Source: Myxococcota bacterium (GTDB lineage: Bacteria; Myxococcota_A; Polyangia; Polyangiales; JANWZI01). Taken from it: a stretch of 64,000 nucleotides of DNA. The position numbers and the translations under genes were made by a program. Under the pieces are notes generated by a model that had not been told where the DNA came from, searched no databases, and saw nothing but the letters and a program-made list of their open reading frames with translations. This document shows positions 1 through 11,409 of the stretch, piece after piece (position 1 is the stretch's first letter; the number at the start of each line of letters is the position of its first letter). Location of the stretch: NCBI GenBank assembly GCA_025054695.1, contig JANWZI010000002.1:1-64000 (forward strand), in the 5' to 3' direction.

Positions 1-27
1 CGCCACGGTGTCGTGCGCAAGGGGTGG

Positions 28-258
28 GAGTCGGCCTCGGGCTCCGACTCGGTCACGGCCTCGGGCTCGGGCTCGGACTCGGATTCTGACTCGGCCTCGG
101 TCTCGGTCTCGGGCACGGGCTCCGACTCGGTCACGGCCTCGGGCTCGGACTCGGCCTCGGACTCGGATTCTGACTCGGGCTCGGCTCGGGCTCCGGACTC
201 GGGCCCGGCCTCGGCCTCCGGCTCGGACACAGTCCCGGCGGCGGTCTCGGTCTCTGTC
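28..258 (-). repeat. Degenerate hexamer array (GNCTCS)n on + strand, GAGNCC-type on - strand (array A1)
   Basis: Near-continuous TCGGNC units (cctcgggctccgactcggtcacggcctcgggctcgg...); 3' of the minus-strand acyl-CoA dehydrogenase; internal in-register duplications. Confidence 0.93.
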
Positions 259-281
259 CACGACCTCGAGCGGTCGCGTCG

Positions 282-1424
282 TCAACGACGGAGCAGCGAG
301 CGGGCGATGACGAGGCGCTGGATCTGGCTCGTGCCTTCGCCGATCTCGCACAGCTTGGCGTCGCGCAGGTGCCGCTCGACGGGAAACTCGCGCGTGTATC
401 CGTAGCCGCCGTGGATTTGCAATGCGCGGTGGCAGGCGCGGCTTGCCGCCTCCGAGGCGTACAGCTTCGCCATGGAGGCCTCGCGCGAATAGCGCTCGCT
501 CCGGTCCGCGAGCCACGCGGCGCGCCAAAGAAGCATCCGCGCGGCGTCCAGCTCAACCCTGCAATCCGCGATCATCCACTGGATCGCTTGATGTTCGGCG
601 ATGGGTCGCCCGAACTGCACGCGCTGTTTGGCGTACGCGACGGCGGCGCCGAGCGCGCCTTCGCCGAGTCCGAGCGCCATCGCGCCGATGCTGATGCGCC
701 CGCGGTCGAGGATCCGCAGCGTGTCGATGAAACCGTGGTCGACCTCGCCCAGGCGCTGCGCGTCGGGGACGACGCAGTTCTCGAAGATCAGTTCACAGGT
801 GTCGCTCGCGCGGCAGCCGAGCTTCTCGAGCTTGCGCCCGACACGGAAGCCGGGCGTGCCGTGCTCGACCACGAAGGCCGTGATGCCGTGCTGGCGGCGC
901 TGGGGATCGGTGACCGCGAGCACCACGCACAGCCCCCCCACCGAGCCCTGCGTGATGAACGTCTTGGTCCCGTCGATGACCCACGCGTCGCCACGTCGCA
1001 CGGCGCGCGTCCGCATCGCGCTCGCGTCGCTGCCGGAGCCCGGCTCGGTCAGCGCCCAGGCGCCGAGCATCCGGCCGCTGGCGAGCTCGGGCAAATACCG
1101 CCGCCGTTGCGCGTCGCTGCCGAACTGCAGGATGTGGCTCGTCGCCAGTCCGTTGTGCGAGGCGATGGTCAATGCGAGCGAGCCGTCGACGCGCGCGATT
1201 TCCTCGACGATGATCGCGTAGGCGAGCGTGTCGAGCCCCGCGCCCCCGTACGTCTCCGGCACGCGGATGCCGAGGAAGCCGAGCTCGGCCAGCCGCGGCA
1301 CGATTTCGTGCGGGAAGCGCTCCTCCTCGTCCCATTGACGTGCGCGTGGAGCGACCTCGCGTTCGGCGAACGCGCGCGCCGTCTCCCGAATCGCCTGGTG
1401 TGTCTCGTCGAGCCGAAAATCCAT
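282..1424 (-). CDS. Acyl-CoA dehydrogenase
   Basis: 380 aa; [26 protein letters not shown]..., [45 protein letters not shown] signatures. Confidence 0.95.
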   Translation of the reverse strand: MDFRLDETHQAIRETARAFAEREVAPRARQWDEEERFPHEIVPRLAELGFLGIRVPETYGGAGLDTLAYAIIVEEIARVDGSLALTIASHNGLATSHILQFGSDAQRRRYLPELASGRMLGAWALTEPGSGSDASAMRTRAVRRGDAWVIDGTKTFITQGSVGGLCVVLAVTDPQRRQHGITAFVVEHGTPGFRVGRKLEKLGCRASDTCELIFENCVVPDAQRLGEVDHGFIDTLRILDRGRISIGAMALGLGEGALGAAVAYAKQRVQFGRPIAEHQAIQWMIADCRVELDAARMLLWRAAWLADRSERYSREASMAKLYASEAASRACHRALQIHGGYGYTREFPVERHLRDAKLCEIGEGTSQIQRLVIARSLLRR

Positions 1425-1433
1425 CGTTGCAGT

Positions 1434-2384
1434 TCAGCGCGGCGGGGCGGCGCGGAAACGTTGTTCCGGGCCGCCGGGGACGTAGAGCTGCCAGGCGCGC
1501 AACGGCTCCCGGCCCGCGCCGCGGAAGTCGTGTAGCACACCGGCCGGCACGTGGACGAACCGCACGGGGCGCACCTCGAGCTCCGCATCGCCCACGCGCA
1601 TCGAGCCCTCGCCGGCTTCGATCCACAGCAGTTCGGCCGACGCCTCGTGCAGGTGCTCGGGCACGCGCAGGTCGGCGCGACCCTCGAGCCGGGACAGTGC
1701 TCCGAGCCGCGCCCCTCGCGTCGGTCCGTCGACAACGATGCGCACCGAGAGCGCGCCCGCCGCGACGGAGAGCGCCTCGACGTCGTCGATCCGGCCCGCC
1801 CAGCCGGGCGGCGGATCCTGCGCCCGGTGGCCCTGCGGATGCGTGCATCCCGAGGGCGGCGCGTAGAGCGCGTCCTCGAGCGACGTGGACGGATCGAAGG
1901 GGGCCGACCGATGGCGTGCCACGGCGAGGAGCAGCTCCACGGTCTGCTCGAACGGGTTGCCGAGCGACAGGCCGGGCGGGGCTCCGGCGTAGAGCACCCA
2001 TCCGCCCTCGACGTCCACCGGTTCGGCCACTCCCGCTAACCGGACGCGCGCGCGTCCCGACTCGACGATCGCGAAGAGCTCCTGGCAGTCGTTCGCCGGC
2101 AGCACGACGGACCCGCCGGGCTCGATTCGTATCCTGGCATACAATCCAGCGAGCGCGGTGCCGCGCGGACCGTGCGGTTCGAGGAGGCGCAGCGTGGCGC
2201 CGGCCGTCGTCGGGCGGGACGCCGCGGTCTCGCCCCCGGCCGTGTGCGGGCGCGCCGCCGAGGCCGCGCCGCATCCGACCGAGAGCAGAGCGACCAGGCG
2301 CGCGGCGCTCCTCGTACCCGCGCCACGGGCGCGCCGGCGGGGCTGGAGCATCCACGCGCGGCCCGTCGCGTGCCGAAAGCCCAT
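1434..2384 (-). CDS. Cupin-like secreted lipoprotein
   Basis: [13 protein letters not shown]... then LVALLSVGCG lipobox-like motif and two cupin-like segments (VPEHLHEASAELLWIEAGEGSMRVGDAELEVRPVRFVHVPAGVLHDF); ATGA overlap with upstream gene. Confidence 0.75.
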   Translation of the reverse strand: MGFRHATGRAWMLQPRRRARGAGTRSAARLVALLSVGCGAASAARPHTAGGETAASRPTTAGATLRLLEPHGPRGTALAGLYARIRIEPGGSVVLPANDCQELFAIVESGRARVRLAGVAEPVDVEGGWVLYAGAPPGLSLGNPFEQTVELLLAVARHRSAPFDPSTSLEDALYAPPSGCTHPQGHRAQDPPPGWAGRIDDVEALSVAAGALSVRIVVDGPTRGARLGALSRLEGRADLRVPEHLHEASAELLWIEAGEGSMRVGDAELEVRPVRFVHVPAGVLHDFRGAGREPLRAWQLYVPGGPEQRFRAAPPR

Positions 2385-2791
2385 CAAGCGGCTCTCGGCG
2401 TCACGTTCTCTCGAACCCACTGGATGATCTCGGACAGCGGCGTACCGGGCGTGAAGATGGCGCGCACGCCGGCGGCGCGTAGCCGCGGGACGTCCTCGTC
2501 GGGAATGATGCCGCCGCCGAACACGACGACGTCGTCGGCTCCTTCGCGCCGCAGTGCCTCGATCACCGCGGGAAAGAGCGTGTTGTGCGCCCCGCTCATG
2601 ATGGACAGGCCCACCGCGTCGACGTCTTCCTGTACCGCTGCGGCCGCGATCATGTCCGGCGTCTGGTGCAGACCGGTGTAGATGACCTCGAACCCCGCGT
2701 CGCGCAGCGCGCGCGCCACGACCTTGGCGCCGCGGTCGTGCCCGTCGAGGCCCGGCTTGGCGACGAGGATCCGGACCTTGCGATCGCTCAT
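2384..2791 (-). CDS. Cobalamin B12-binding domain protein (methylmalonyl-CoA mutase small-subunit-like)
   Basis: [45 protein letters not shown]: DxHxxG B12-binding motif. Confidence 0.92.
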   Translation of the reverse strand: MSDRKVRILVAKPGLDGHDRGAKVVARALRDAGFEVIYTGLHQTPDMIAAAAVQEDVDAVGLSIMSGAHNTLFPAVIEALRREGADDVVVFGGGIIPDEDVPRLRAAGVRAIFTPGTPLSEIIQWVRENVTPRAA

Positions 2792-2848
2792 CGTCGCCGT
2801 CTTGTAACGAGCCGCGACCGCGCCGGTCAAGGCGAGGCCGCCAACGCG

Positions 2849-3409
2849 TCAGCCGGACGGGGACGCGACGAAGCGGGCGAAACCCCGCAGGTACTCGGCG
2901 AGCTGGGCGCGGGTCCGCTCGTCGACGAGCCCTCCTTCGCCGTCGAACAGACTCGCCGCTCCCGAAACGTGGAGCTGCTTGCCGAACCACGGGCGTGTAC
3001 CCAGCGCGCGCAGCACGGGCAGCCACGCGGCCTGGGCGAGCCGCGTGCCGCCGGGCCCCGGTGTTGCGCCGATCACTGCGACGGCCTTGCCGCCGAAGAC
3101 GCGCGGCACGTCCGCGGGAGGCCGAGACAGCCAGTCGATGGCGTTCTTCAGGACACCGGGAAACGACTGATTGTATTCGGGCGTCGCGAGCAGCAGCCCG
3201 TCCGCCGCGGCGATCTGGGCCTTCAGTTCGACCACCGCGGGCGGCAGCCCCTCGCGCGCCTCGAGGTCGCCGTCGTAGAGCGGGATGGCCGCGATGGAGC
3301 CCTCGACGAGCACGAGGTCGTCCGGCGCGAGCTCGGCCGCCGCGCGCAGCAGGGCGGAGTTGAACGACCCCTTGCGAAGGCTGCCCGAAATCGCGACGAC
3401 GGTGGCCAT
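2849..3409 (-). CDS. NADPH-dependent FMN reductase family protein
   Basis: MATVVAISGSLRKGSFNSALLRAA...LLLATPEYNQSFPGVLKNAIDWLSRP. Confidence 0.92.
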   Translation of the reverse strand: MATVVAISGSLRKGSFNSALLRAAAELAPDDLVLVEGSIAAIPLYDGDLEAREGLPPAVVELKAQIAAADGLLLATPEYNQSFPGVLKNAIDWLSRPPADVPRVFGGKAVAVIGATPGPGGTRLAQAAWLPVLRALGTRPWFGKQLHVSGAASLFDGEGGLVDERTRAQLAEYLRGFARFVASPSG

Positions 3410-3424
3410 GGAGCCTCCTCCCGC

Positions 3425-4147
3425 TCAGCGCAGATCGAACAGCAGCAGCTCGGCCGGCTCGTCGGCGACGACGTCGACGGCGTGCTCCGCCTCGATCGCG
3501 GCCCCGTCGCCCGCCTCGAGCGAGACGCCGCACACCGTCGCGCGCCCGCGCGCCAGTTGCACCCACGCGGCGCGTCCGGGCTCGAGCGCGTGTCGCACGC
3601 GCGTGCCCGCCGACAGCCGCCCGGCGTACAGCGCGACGTCCTGGTGAATCCGCACCGATCCGTCGCGGGCGTCGCGCGAGCCGACGAGGCGCAGTCGGTC
3701 GCGCAGTTCCTCCGGGTCGAAGGCGCGTTGCTCATAGCCCGGCGGCAGCCCGTTGCGCTCGGGCAGCAGCCAGATCTGCAACAGGTGCACGGACTCGGCG
3801 CGCGAGGCGTTCACCTCGCTGTGCACGATGCCCGTGCCGGCGCTCATCCGCTGCACTTCGCCGGGCCGGATGACGGCGCCGTGTCCCGCGCTGTCCTCGT
3901 GGCGCAACGCGCCTGCGAGCACGTACGTGACGATTTCCATGTCCCGGTGCGGATGCGGCGCGAACCCCGCGCCAGGCGCGATGCGGTCCTCGTTGAGCAC
4001 GCGCAGCGACCGGAACGCGACGTGCCTCGGGTCGTAGTAGTCGCCGAACGAAAACCCGTGCCAACTGTCGAGCCAGTCGAGCCGTGTGCGGCCGCGTTCT
4101 GCACCCTTGCGAATCCGGATCACGTCACGCTCCACGGCGCACCGCAT
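3425..4147 (-). CDS. Pirin family protein
   Basis: GAGFAPHPHRDMEIVTYVLAGALRHEDSAGHGAVIRPGEVQRMSAGTGIVHSE; start chosen at MRCAVERDV (ORF open to 4225). Confidence 0.9.
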   Translation of the reverse strand: MRCAVERDVIRIRKGAERGRTRLDWLDSWHGFSFGDYYDPRHVAFRSLRVLNEDRIAPGAGFAPHPHRDMEIVTYVLAGALRHEDSAGHGAVIRPGEVQRMSAGTGIVHSEVNASRAESVHLLQIWLLPERNGLPPGYEQRAFDPEELRDRLRLVGSRDARDGSVRIHQDVALYAGRLSAGTRVRHALEPGRAAWVQLARGRATVCGVSLEAGDGAAIEAEHAVDVVADEPAELLLFDLR

Positions 4148-4258
4148 ACTCGCTCCGTGCCCGCACGGCCGGAGCTCGGCGGTCGCCTCGTAGCCATCCA
4201 TGCGGCGGCCCCGTGGCACCGTCAACCCCTTGCGTGCACGGCGCGACGGCGTGGGGCG

Positions 4259-6886
4259 TCACGCGCCCGGCGGCGGCAGGTACTGGGGCGCGACGCCCAG
4301 GTCGAGGAAATCCTCTGGGTGGCAGGTGAACAGCAGGATCTGGTGGCGCTGCGCGGCGTCGACCAGGACGCGCTTGACCACGTCGAGACGCTCCCGATCC
4401 GTGTACGCGAGCACGTCGTCGAGGACCATGAGCGTCGGGAACCCCCGCTGGCCCAGCAGATCGGCATACGCGAGGCGGCAGAGCAGACCGATCTGCTCTT
4501 GCGTACCGAAACTCAGCTCGGACAGCGCGCCTGCACCCTCCGCACGCACCAACTGCGAGGGCACGAACGGATCGCCGAATTGGATCTCGGCTCGTGGAAA
4601 CAGTCGCGTCACGTAGTGCGCGACCCGGCTCTGTACGGGCCGCCGGAGCTCGGCGGTGCACTCTTGTCGACGCCGTTCGATGCGCTCGACGAGCCAACGG
4701 AGAGCCTGGGCGCGAAGGAAAAGTTGCCGCTCGCGGTCCCGCGCCGCTTCGAGACGTGCCTCGGCCTCCGCGAGTTGGTTTTCGAGACCGTCGGCTCCGA
4801 AGGCTCGAAGCTCGGCCCGCAGTTGGTGAATTTCTCCGGATCGCAGCCTGCGGTCGTTCTCCAGAGTCCTGCGTTTGACTTCGTAATCCCTGCGCTGCGC
4901 CTCGAACCGCGCGCCCTCGGTAGGATCGTGCCTAGCGCAGAGGGACTGCCTGTCGATCGTTCGAGTCTCGATGGCTTGCTCGAGCTCGCTCATCTGCGCG
5001 TCGAGTGGGTCGCGGGCATCTTCGCCGAGCGCCTGCGCGAGCTGTTGCTCGCCATAAGCGATGTGGGCCTCGAGATCGCCGATCTGCCGCCGAAGTCGCG
5101 CGAGCTCCGTCTCGACGCCACGAAGATCGCTCTCACCCGAACCGATGTCTTTGTGCAACTGGCTCAAGGCTGCGTCGAGCTGCTCGACGTCGTCGTCGGC
5201 GCCGTCCGCCGTGCCGAGCGCAGCGAGGCGAGTGTCGAGATCCTCGAGCGTCCGCCGCGTTTCTTCGAGCCGTCTCTCTAGCCCGTCGAGCCCCGTGGGA
5301 GCGAGCGTTCCGAGAGCCTGGCGCACCCCGGCGTGCTCTTCCCGAAGGCGTGCCGCTCGCTCTCGACGTCGCTCCGCTTCCTCGAGGCTGGTCATTCCGG
5401 CGCGAGCGAGTGCGTCGCGCAAGGCCGCTCGGGCCGTCTCGAGGGCGCGCCGGCGGGGCTCGAGCTCGCTGCCGCCGGGTTCGAGCTCGAGAATACCGAT
5501 ACCGGGAATCTTCAGCTCGGCGCGCCGATCGACGATTCGTTCTCCCTCGTCGTTCAGGCGAATGTCGTCCAGCTGAATCGTGACGCCCGGCTCGAGGCGG
5601 TAGCGAATACGGAGCGCGAGCGCGTCGAGTCGCGCCGCCGACGTCTCCACGTCGTTGTGAAGGGTACGAAGGTGGCGGACGGTTTCCTCGCCCGGGTCGG
5701 TCGCGCGGATATCGGCGTCGAGTCGACGCACGTGCGCGTCGAGATCGAGGGCCTTCCGGTAGCCGTTCTCGAGCGCAACGAAGGCCTCGTGCTGGCTCTG
5801 ACGCTCGGTCGCGAGTCGCTTGCGTTCTCGCATCCGAGAGGCCCGCTCGCGCCGGGCTTCCAAAACGGAGAGCTCCTGTCGAAGCTCGGCCATGCGGAGG
5901 AGCAGGCCGCGCCGACGCCCCTCGAGCTCTTCGAGCCGTCGCGTTGCGCCGTGGAGCTCGGCTTGGGCTTTGCGAAGTGCCTCTTCCCGCTCGTCGATTC
6001 GGCGACGTCGTTCCGACAGGGCTTCGCGCCGCGCTCGCAGCGCGTCGAGCTCTCTCTGGAGATCCTGGAGTCGCTGCCGGGCCGCGTTCCAGGAGTCCAG
6101 TCGCTGTTTGTTGCATCTCTCGTCTTCCGCGAGCCGCTGGTCTTCGACGTCCGCCTCGGCCTCGCGCTCGACGAGGCGGCGCAACGCGTCGAGCCGTGAG
6201 AGATGCTCGGTGCGCTTTTTGCGAAGTTCGTCGACCTTCGCTTCGGCAGCTTCGCGCTCCTTCTGCGCGGCCCTGAGCGCATCGACGGGCGCACCGGAGT
6301 TGCCGTAATACCGTTCGAGCTCTCGTTTGAGACTGCGCAGCAGCGGAAGTGCGCGGGCGCTCGCCAGCTCCTCGAGCGCGGCTTCGATGCAGCGCTCGAG
6401 CGGTTGCTCGGCGCGCTCCAGGGCGCCCTTGAGATCCTGCGCCGTGCCCTGCGTGATCCAGAGCAGGCCCGACACGCCGAAGGCCTGCGCTGCCTGTTTC
6501 GCGCTGGTCGATGGCGGGCTGAACGAGAGAAGGTCCGTGAGGAACCTTTCGGCTTCGGTTCCCCCAAGAGGGCGCGGCGGTCCGCCGAGGGTGCACGAGG
6601 GCTTGCGCAAGAACTGCTTGTCGAGGGTGTACGTCGTTCCCGCGTGCTCGAAGACGACGATCACGCGGGGGCTCGCGTTGGGGGCGTTCCACGGAAGCAG
6701 CTTTCGCACGCCCGTCGCTTCGGATTTCGAGCCATGCGGCACGAAGAACGCGGCGCGCAGCGCCTCGACGACGGTGCTCTTGCCGCTTTCATTGGGTCCC
6801 GCGATCAGGTTGAGGCCATCGCGGAACGTCAACGTGAGGGCATGGAAACGGCGGACCGCACTCAGTTCGAGCTTCGTGAGCTTCAC
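4259..6886 (-). CDS. SbcC/Rad50-like AAA ATPase
   Basis: N-terminal GPNESGKSTVVEALRAAFF Walker A, long coiled coil, C-terminal LSFGTQEQIGLLCRLAYADLL signature and LMVLDDVLAYTD Walker B; 4-bp overlap with SbcD-like gene. Confidence 0.88.
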   Translation of the reverse strand: MKLTKLELSAVRRFHALTLTFRDGLNLIAGPNESGKSTVVEALRAAFFVPHGSKSEATGVRKLLPWNAPNASPRVIVVFEHAGTTYTLDKQFLRKPSCTLGGPPRPLGGTEAERFLTDLLSFSPPSTSAKQAAQAFGVSGLLWITQGTAQDLKGALERAEQPLERCIEAALEELASARALPLLRSLKRELERYYGNSGAPVDALRAAQKEREAAEAKVDELRKKRTEHLSRLDALRRLVEREAEADVEDQRLAEDERCNKQRLDSWNAARQRLQDLQRELDALRARREALSERRRRIDEREEALRKAQAELHGATRRLEELEGRRRGLLLRMAELRQELSVLEARRERASRMRERKRLATERQSQHEAFVALENGYRKALDLDAHVRRLDADIRATDPGEETVRHLRTLHNDVETSAARLDALALRIRYRLEPGVTIQLDDIRLNDEGERIVDRRAELKIPGIGILELEPGGSELEPRRRALETARAALRDALARAGMTSLEEAERRRERAARLREEHAGVRQALGTLAPTGLDGLERRLEETRRTLEDLDTRLAALGTADGADDDVEQLDAALSQLHKDIGSGESDLRGVETELARLRRQIGDLEAHIAYGEQQLAQALGEDARDPLDAQMSELEQAIETRTIDRQSLCARHDPTEGARFEAQRRDYEVKRRTLENDRRLRSGEIHQLRAELRAFGADGLENQLAEAEARLEAARDRERQLFLRAQALRWLVERIERRRQECTAELRRPVQSRVAHYVTRLFPRAEIQFGDPFVPSQLVRAEGAGALSELSFGTQEQIGLLCRLAYADLLGQRGFPTLMVLDDVLAYTDRERLDVVKRVLVDAAQRHQILLFTCHPEDFLDLGVAPQYLPPPGA

Positions 6887-8049
6887 GACGACCTCGAGGG
6901 CCGGGAGGAGCCCGTCGTCGCGGGCAACTTCGCGTAGTGCTCGGCGAGAACCCAGAGGGCTTCGCGAGCCAGCGCGCGTTGCGCGTCGTCCCCTTGCACG
7001 GCCTCCTCGAGCTCGCGGACGACGTCGCCCAGATAGCCGTCACGGCGCAGCTCGTCGAGAAGCTCGGCGGTGGGCTCCGCGACGAGCCGGCTGCGATCGA
7101 CGCAAAGCGCGGTGAGTCGTCCGCGCGCTTCGGCCAGGGCATTGCCGAGTCGGACGTGCAGCGATTCGTCGAGGCGCCCCTGGAGCGAGAGTTTCAGGAC
7201 CGTCGTCGGCGGGAGGCTCTTGACGAAGGGAATCAAGGCCTCGATGTCGCTTGCGCCACGAATCGTCAGCTCGTGGGTGAGCCAGCGATACGTGGCGACG
7301 GAATGCGTCTTCACCGAGGGCATGGCGCCCGGGGCGGGAACGTCGACTTCGAGGACGTATCCGGGCTCGTTGTCGCGAAAACGATCGGGCTCGGGGGTGC
7401 CTGAGTACCACGTGCGCGCATCGATCTCTTTGCATCCGTGCCAGTCGCCGAGCGCGAGGTAGTCGAGGCGGGCACGCGCGGCCCTATCGCGCGCGATGGG
7501 GTTGCGGGCGTCCCAATCGTCGGGCAGTTCGCCCGTGACGCAGCCGTGCGCGAGGCCGACGCGCACGCATCGCGGCGGCGTGACCGCGTCGTCCATCCAG
7601 GCCGTCACGTCGTCGCGCGCACTTCGGTCGCGCAGCGGAGCGGGAAGGACCACGAGGTCACCGGGAAGCTCGATCGGCGTCGCGTCGACCGCGAGGCGGA
7701 CGTTGGATGGAACCGCTTTGAGCAGGGCCGCGTTGGCCCAGACACCATCCGGCGTGGCCGGGTCGTGGTTGCCCGGTAGCAAGACCCACGGTCCCGAGAA
7801 CGCTTCGAGCATGGAGAAAAGCTTGAATACGACTTCCGGGGGCGCGTTTTCCGAATCGAACACGTCGCCCGCAACGAGAACGGCATCGACTTCGAGCTCG
7901 TGTGCGAGTCGAGCGATCCGTTCGACGACGTCGAAGCGTGCCTGCATCAGCAAAGGGGCCGGAGCCACCTCGTGGCCCGTCGTCTCCGCATTCAGCGTCT
8001 CGAACCGCCTGCCGATCTGCCAGTCCGACGTGTGGAGGAATCGCGCCAT
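6883..8049 (-). CDS. SbcD-like DNA repair exonuclease/metallophosphoesterase
   Basis: MARFLHTSDWQIGRRFE...VLVAGDVFDSENAPP...LLPGNHDPATPDG metallophosphoesterase motifs. Confidence 0.9.
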   Translation of the reverse strand: MARFLHTSDWQIGRRFETLNAETTGHEVAPAPLLMQARFDVVERIARLAHELEVDAVLVAGDVFDSENAPPEVVFKLFSMLEAFSGPWVLLPGNHDPATPDGVWANAALLKAVPSNVRLAVDATPIELPGDLVVLPAPLRDRSARDDVTAWMDDAVTPPRCVRVGLAHGCVTGELPDDWDARNPIARDRAARARLDYLALGDWHGCKEIDARTWYSGTPEPDRFRDNEPGYVLEVDVPAPGAMPSVKTHSVATYRWLTHELTIRGASDIEALIPFVKSLPPTTVLKLSLQGRLDESLHVRLGNALAEARGRLTALCVDRSRLVAEPTAELLDELRRDGYLGDVVRELEEAVQGDDAQRALAREALWVLAEHYAKLPATTGSSRPSRSS

Positions 8050-8292
8050 CGTCACCCCTGTGCGGCCGAGCGTACGCCACGAGCGGCCGCGTGTTCGTCT
8101 CGATCGACGCCGCGTGCGCGCACGACTGACGGGCTGCGTGGACCAGACCTTCGGGCGGTCCGGTGGGGATCGCGCGTGAGACGTGACGTGGTACTGTGGT
8201 GGGCCCCGGTGAGGCGTCCGGCGCGGGGTCTTCGCCGAAACATCTCGTGATTGCAAGGACTTATCGAGATTCCGGCTTTCGGTACGTCGGCT

Positions 8293-8307
8293 TGCACGAA
8301 TCGTGCA
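8293..8307. promoter_or_regulatory. Palindrome TGCACGA-a-TCGTGCA upstream of tRNA/tuf promoter (candidate operator)
   Basis: Perfect 7-bp arms around one base, 9 bp upstream of the TTGACA box. Confidence 0.5.
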
Positions 8308-8316
8308 CGCAGCGAC

Positions 8317-8345
8317 TTGACATCCTGGTGGCGGTCGGCTAAGCA
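8317..8345 (+). promoter_or_regulatory. Sigma70-type promoter for tRNA-tuf operon
   Basis: TTGACA, 17-bp spacer, TAAGCA; ~70 bp upstream of first tRNA. Confidence 0.6.
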
Positions 8346-8417
8346 ACCCGCCCCTCGCCGCCGGGGCGCCGGTGCGTCCACGGAGCGTCGGGGCGTCGCC
8401 CGCCGGGGGCGGCGCAA

Positions 8418-8489
8418 GCTGGCCTAGCTCAACGGTAGAGCACCTGCCTTGTAAGCAGGGGGTTGTGGGTTCGAATCCCGCGGTCAGCT
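8418..8489 (+). tRNA. tRNA-Thr(TGT)
   Basis: GCTGGCC...CCTGC-CTTGTAA-GCAGG...GGTTCGAATCC...GGTCAGC cloverleaf. Confidence 0.95.
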
Positions 8490-8514
8490 CGTGGACGTGA
8501 CACGTGACGAGCTC

Positions 8515-8597
<83 letters not shown>

Positions 8598-8626
8598 CCG
8601 GGCGAGCGAGGCGCAACGACCCTGTC

Positions 8627-8699
8627 GCGGGAGTAGCTCAGTCGGTAGAGCGTCAGCCTTCCAAGCTGAACGTCGTGGGTTCGAGTCCCATCTCCCGCT
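8627..8699 (+). tRNA. tRNA-Gly(TCC)
   Basis: GCGGGAG...CAGC-CTTCCAA-GCTG...GGTTCGAGTCC...CTCCCGC. Confidence 0.95.
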
Positions 8700-8747
8700 C
8701 CCGGTGTCTGTGGAGGACGTGACGACGCGAGGACGAGGCACGAGCAG

Positions 8748-8819
8748 GCCCAGGTAGCTCAGTGGTAGAGCACCTCCTTGGTAAGGAGGAGGTCGCGAGT
8801 TCGATCCTCGTCCTGGGCT
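8748..8819 (+). tRNA. tRNA-Thr(GGT)
   Basis: GCCCAGG...CCTCC-TTGGTAA-GGAGG...AGTTCGATCCT...CCTGGGC. Confidence 0.95.
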
Positions 8820-8889
8820 CCGGGCACGAGCAACACGGCGCGCCCCCCGCCGACCCCCCGGGGGCGAGACACTTCGGAGGAACGACGAG

Positions 8890-10080
<1,191 letters not shown>

Positions 10081-10090
10081 GAGGCACGAC

Positions 10091-10399
<309 letters not shown>

Positions 10400-10415
10400 A
10401 CGGGAGGAGCGCGCC

Positions 10416-11111
10416 ATGGCCAGGGTTCCCGTCTACGATCTGGGTCGTAAACCGGTCGGCGAGGTCGATCTGCCGGACGCGATCTTCGCGGCCGAGGTGC
10501 ACGAGGCCGTCCTCTACGATGTGGTCAAGGCACAGCTCGCGAGCCGTCGCCGCGGTACCGCCAGCACGAAAAGCCGTGCCGAGGTGTCGGGCAGCACCCG
10601 CAAGCTCGGACGCCAGAAGGGCATGGGGCGCGCGCGGCACGGCGCCATCCGGGCGCCCATTTTTGTCGGGGGCGCGAGCCAGCATGGTCCCAAGCCGCGA
10701 AGCTACGCGTACCGACCTCCCCGCAAGATGCGCGTGCGCGCGCTGTGCAGTGCACTGTCGGCCAAGCTTCGCGAGGGACGGCTGCTTGTCGTCGATCGGT
10801 TCGAGCTGGAGCAGGTCAAGACGCGGGTGCTTGCCGCTGCGCTGGAGCGGCTCCAGGTCGGTGACGGTTCGCTCATCGTGGACCGAAAGGACAACGAGGG
10901 GTTGCGGCGGTCCGCGCGGAATCTGGCCGGCCATCTCGTGCTTCCCCCCGAGGGAGTCAATCCGTACGACGTGCTGCGGCACGCACATCTGGTGCTCACG
11001 CGCGACGCCGTCGATGCCCTAACGGCGCGTCTGGGCGCGATCGCCGAGCGACTCGCACACTCGCGACGACTGCGCGCGAAGGCTGCCGCTGCCGCGTCCC
11101 TGGAGGCATGA
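10416..11111 (+). CDS. rplD: 50S ribosomal protein L4
   Basis: [10 protein letters not shown]...[48 protein letters not shown]. Confidence 0.98.
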   Translation: MARVPVYDLGRKPVGEVDLPDAIFAAEVHEAVLYDVVKAQLASRRRGTASTKSRAEVSGSTRKLGRQKGMGRARHGAIRAPIFVGGASQHGPKPRSYAYRPPRKMRVRALCSALSAKLREGRLLVVDRFELEQVKTRVLAAALERLQVGDGSLIVDRKDNEGLRRSARNLAGHLVLPPEGVNPYDVLRHAHLVLTRDAVDALTARLGAIAERLAHSRRLRAKAAAAASLEA

Positions 11112-11115
11112 AGCC

Positions 11116-11406
11116 ATGGTGCCCGAGCGCGTCATCAAGCGTCCGATCATTCTCAGCGAGAAGGCGACCCGATTGCGGACCCGGCACAACAAGTACGTGT
11201 TCGAGGTCGATCGGGAAGCGACGAAGGGCGACGTGCGTCGCGCGGTCGAGACGCTGTTCAAGGTCTCGGTGACCGCGGTCCACACGCTGAACGTGCGCGG
11301 TCGGATGCGGCGCATGGGCCGCGGACACGCCAAGACGCAGAACTGGAAGAAGGCTATCGTCACGCTCGCGCCCGGGGAGAAGATCTCCGTGTTCGAGGGG
11401 AGCTGA
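11116..11406 (+). CDS. rplW: 50S ribosomal protein L23
   Basis: [46 protein letters not shown]. Confidence 0.98.
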   Translation: MVPERVIKRPIILSEKATRLRTRHNKYVFEVDREATKGDVRRAVETLFKVSVTAVHTLNVRGRMRRMGRGHAKTQNWKKAIVTLAPGEKISVFEGS

Positions 11407-11409
11407 GCC

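Noticed and set aside
28-258. CRISPR array interpretation of the repeat loci
   Set aside because: Units are 6 bp and contiguous, with no 20-40 bp spacers and no cas genes in the window.
13-405. SD-rich ORFs across arrays (13-405 +, 23910-24182 -, 26669-27940 -) as Sdr-like adhesins
   Set aside because: No signal peptide, anchor or folded domain; arrays are open in all six frames, so such ORFs are expected by composition.
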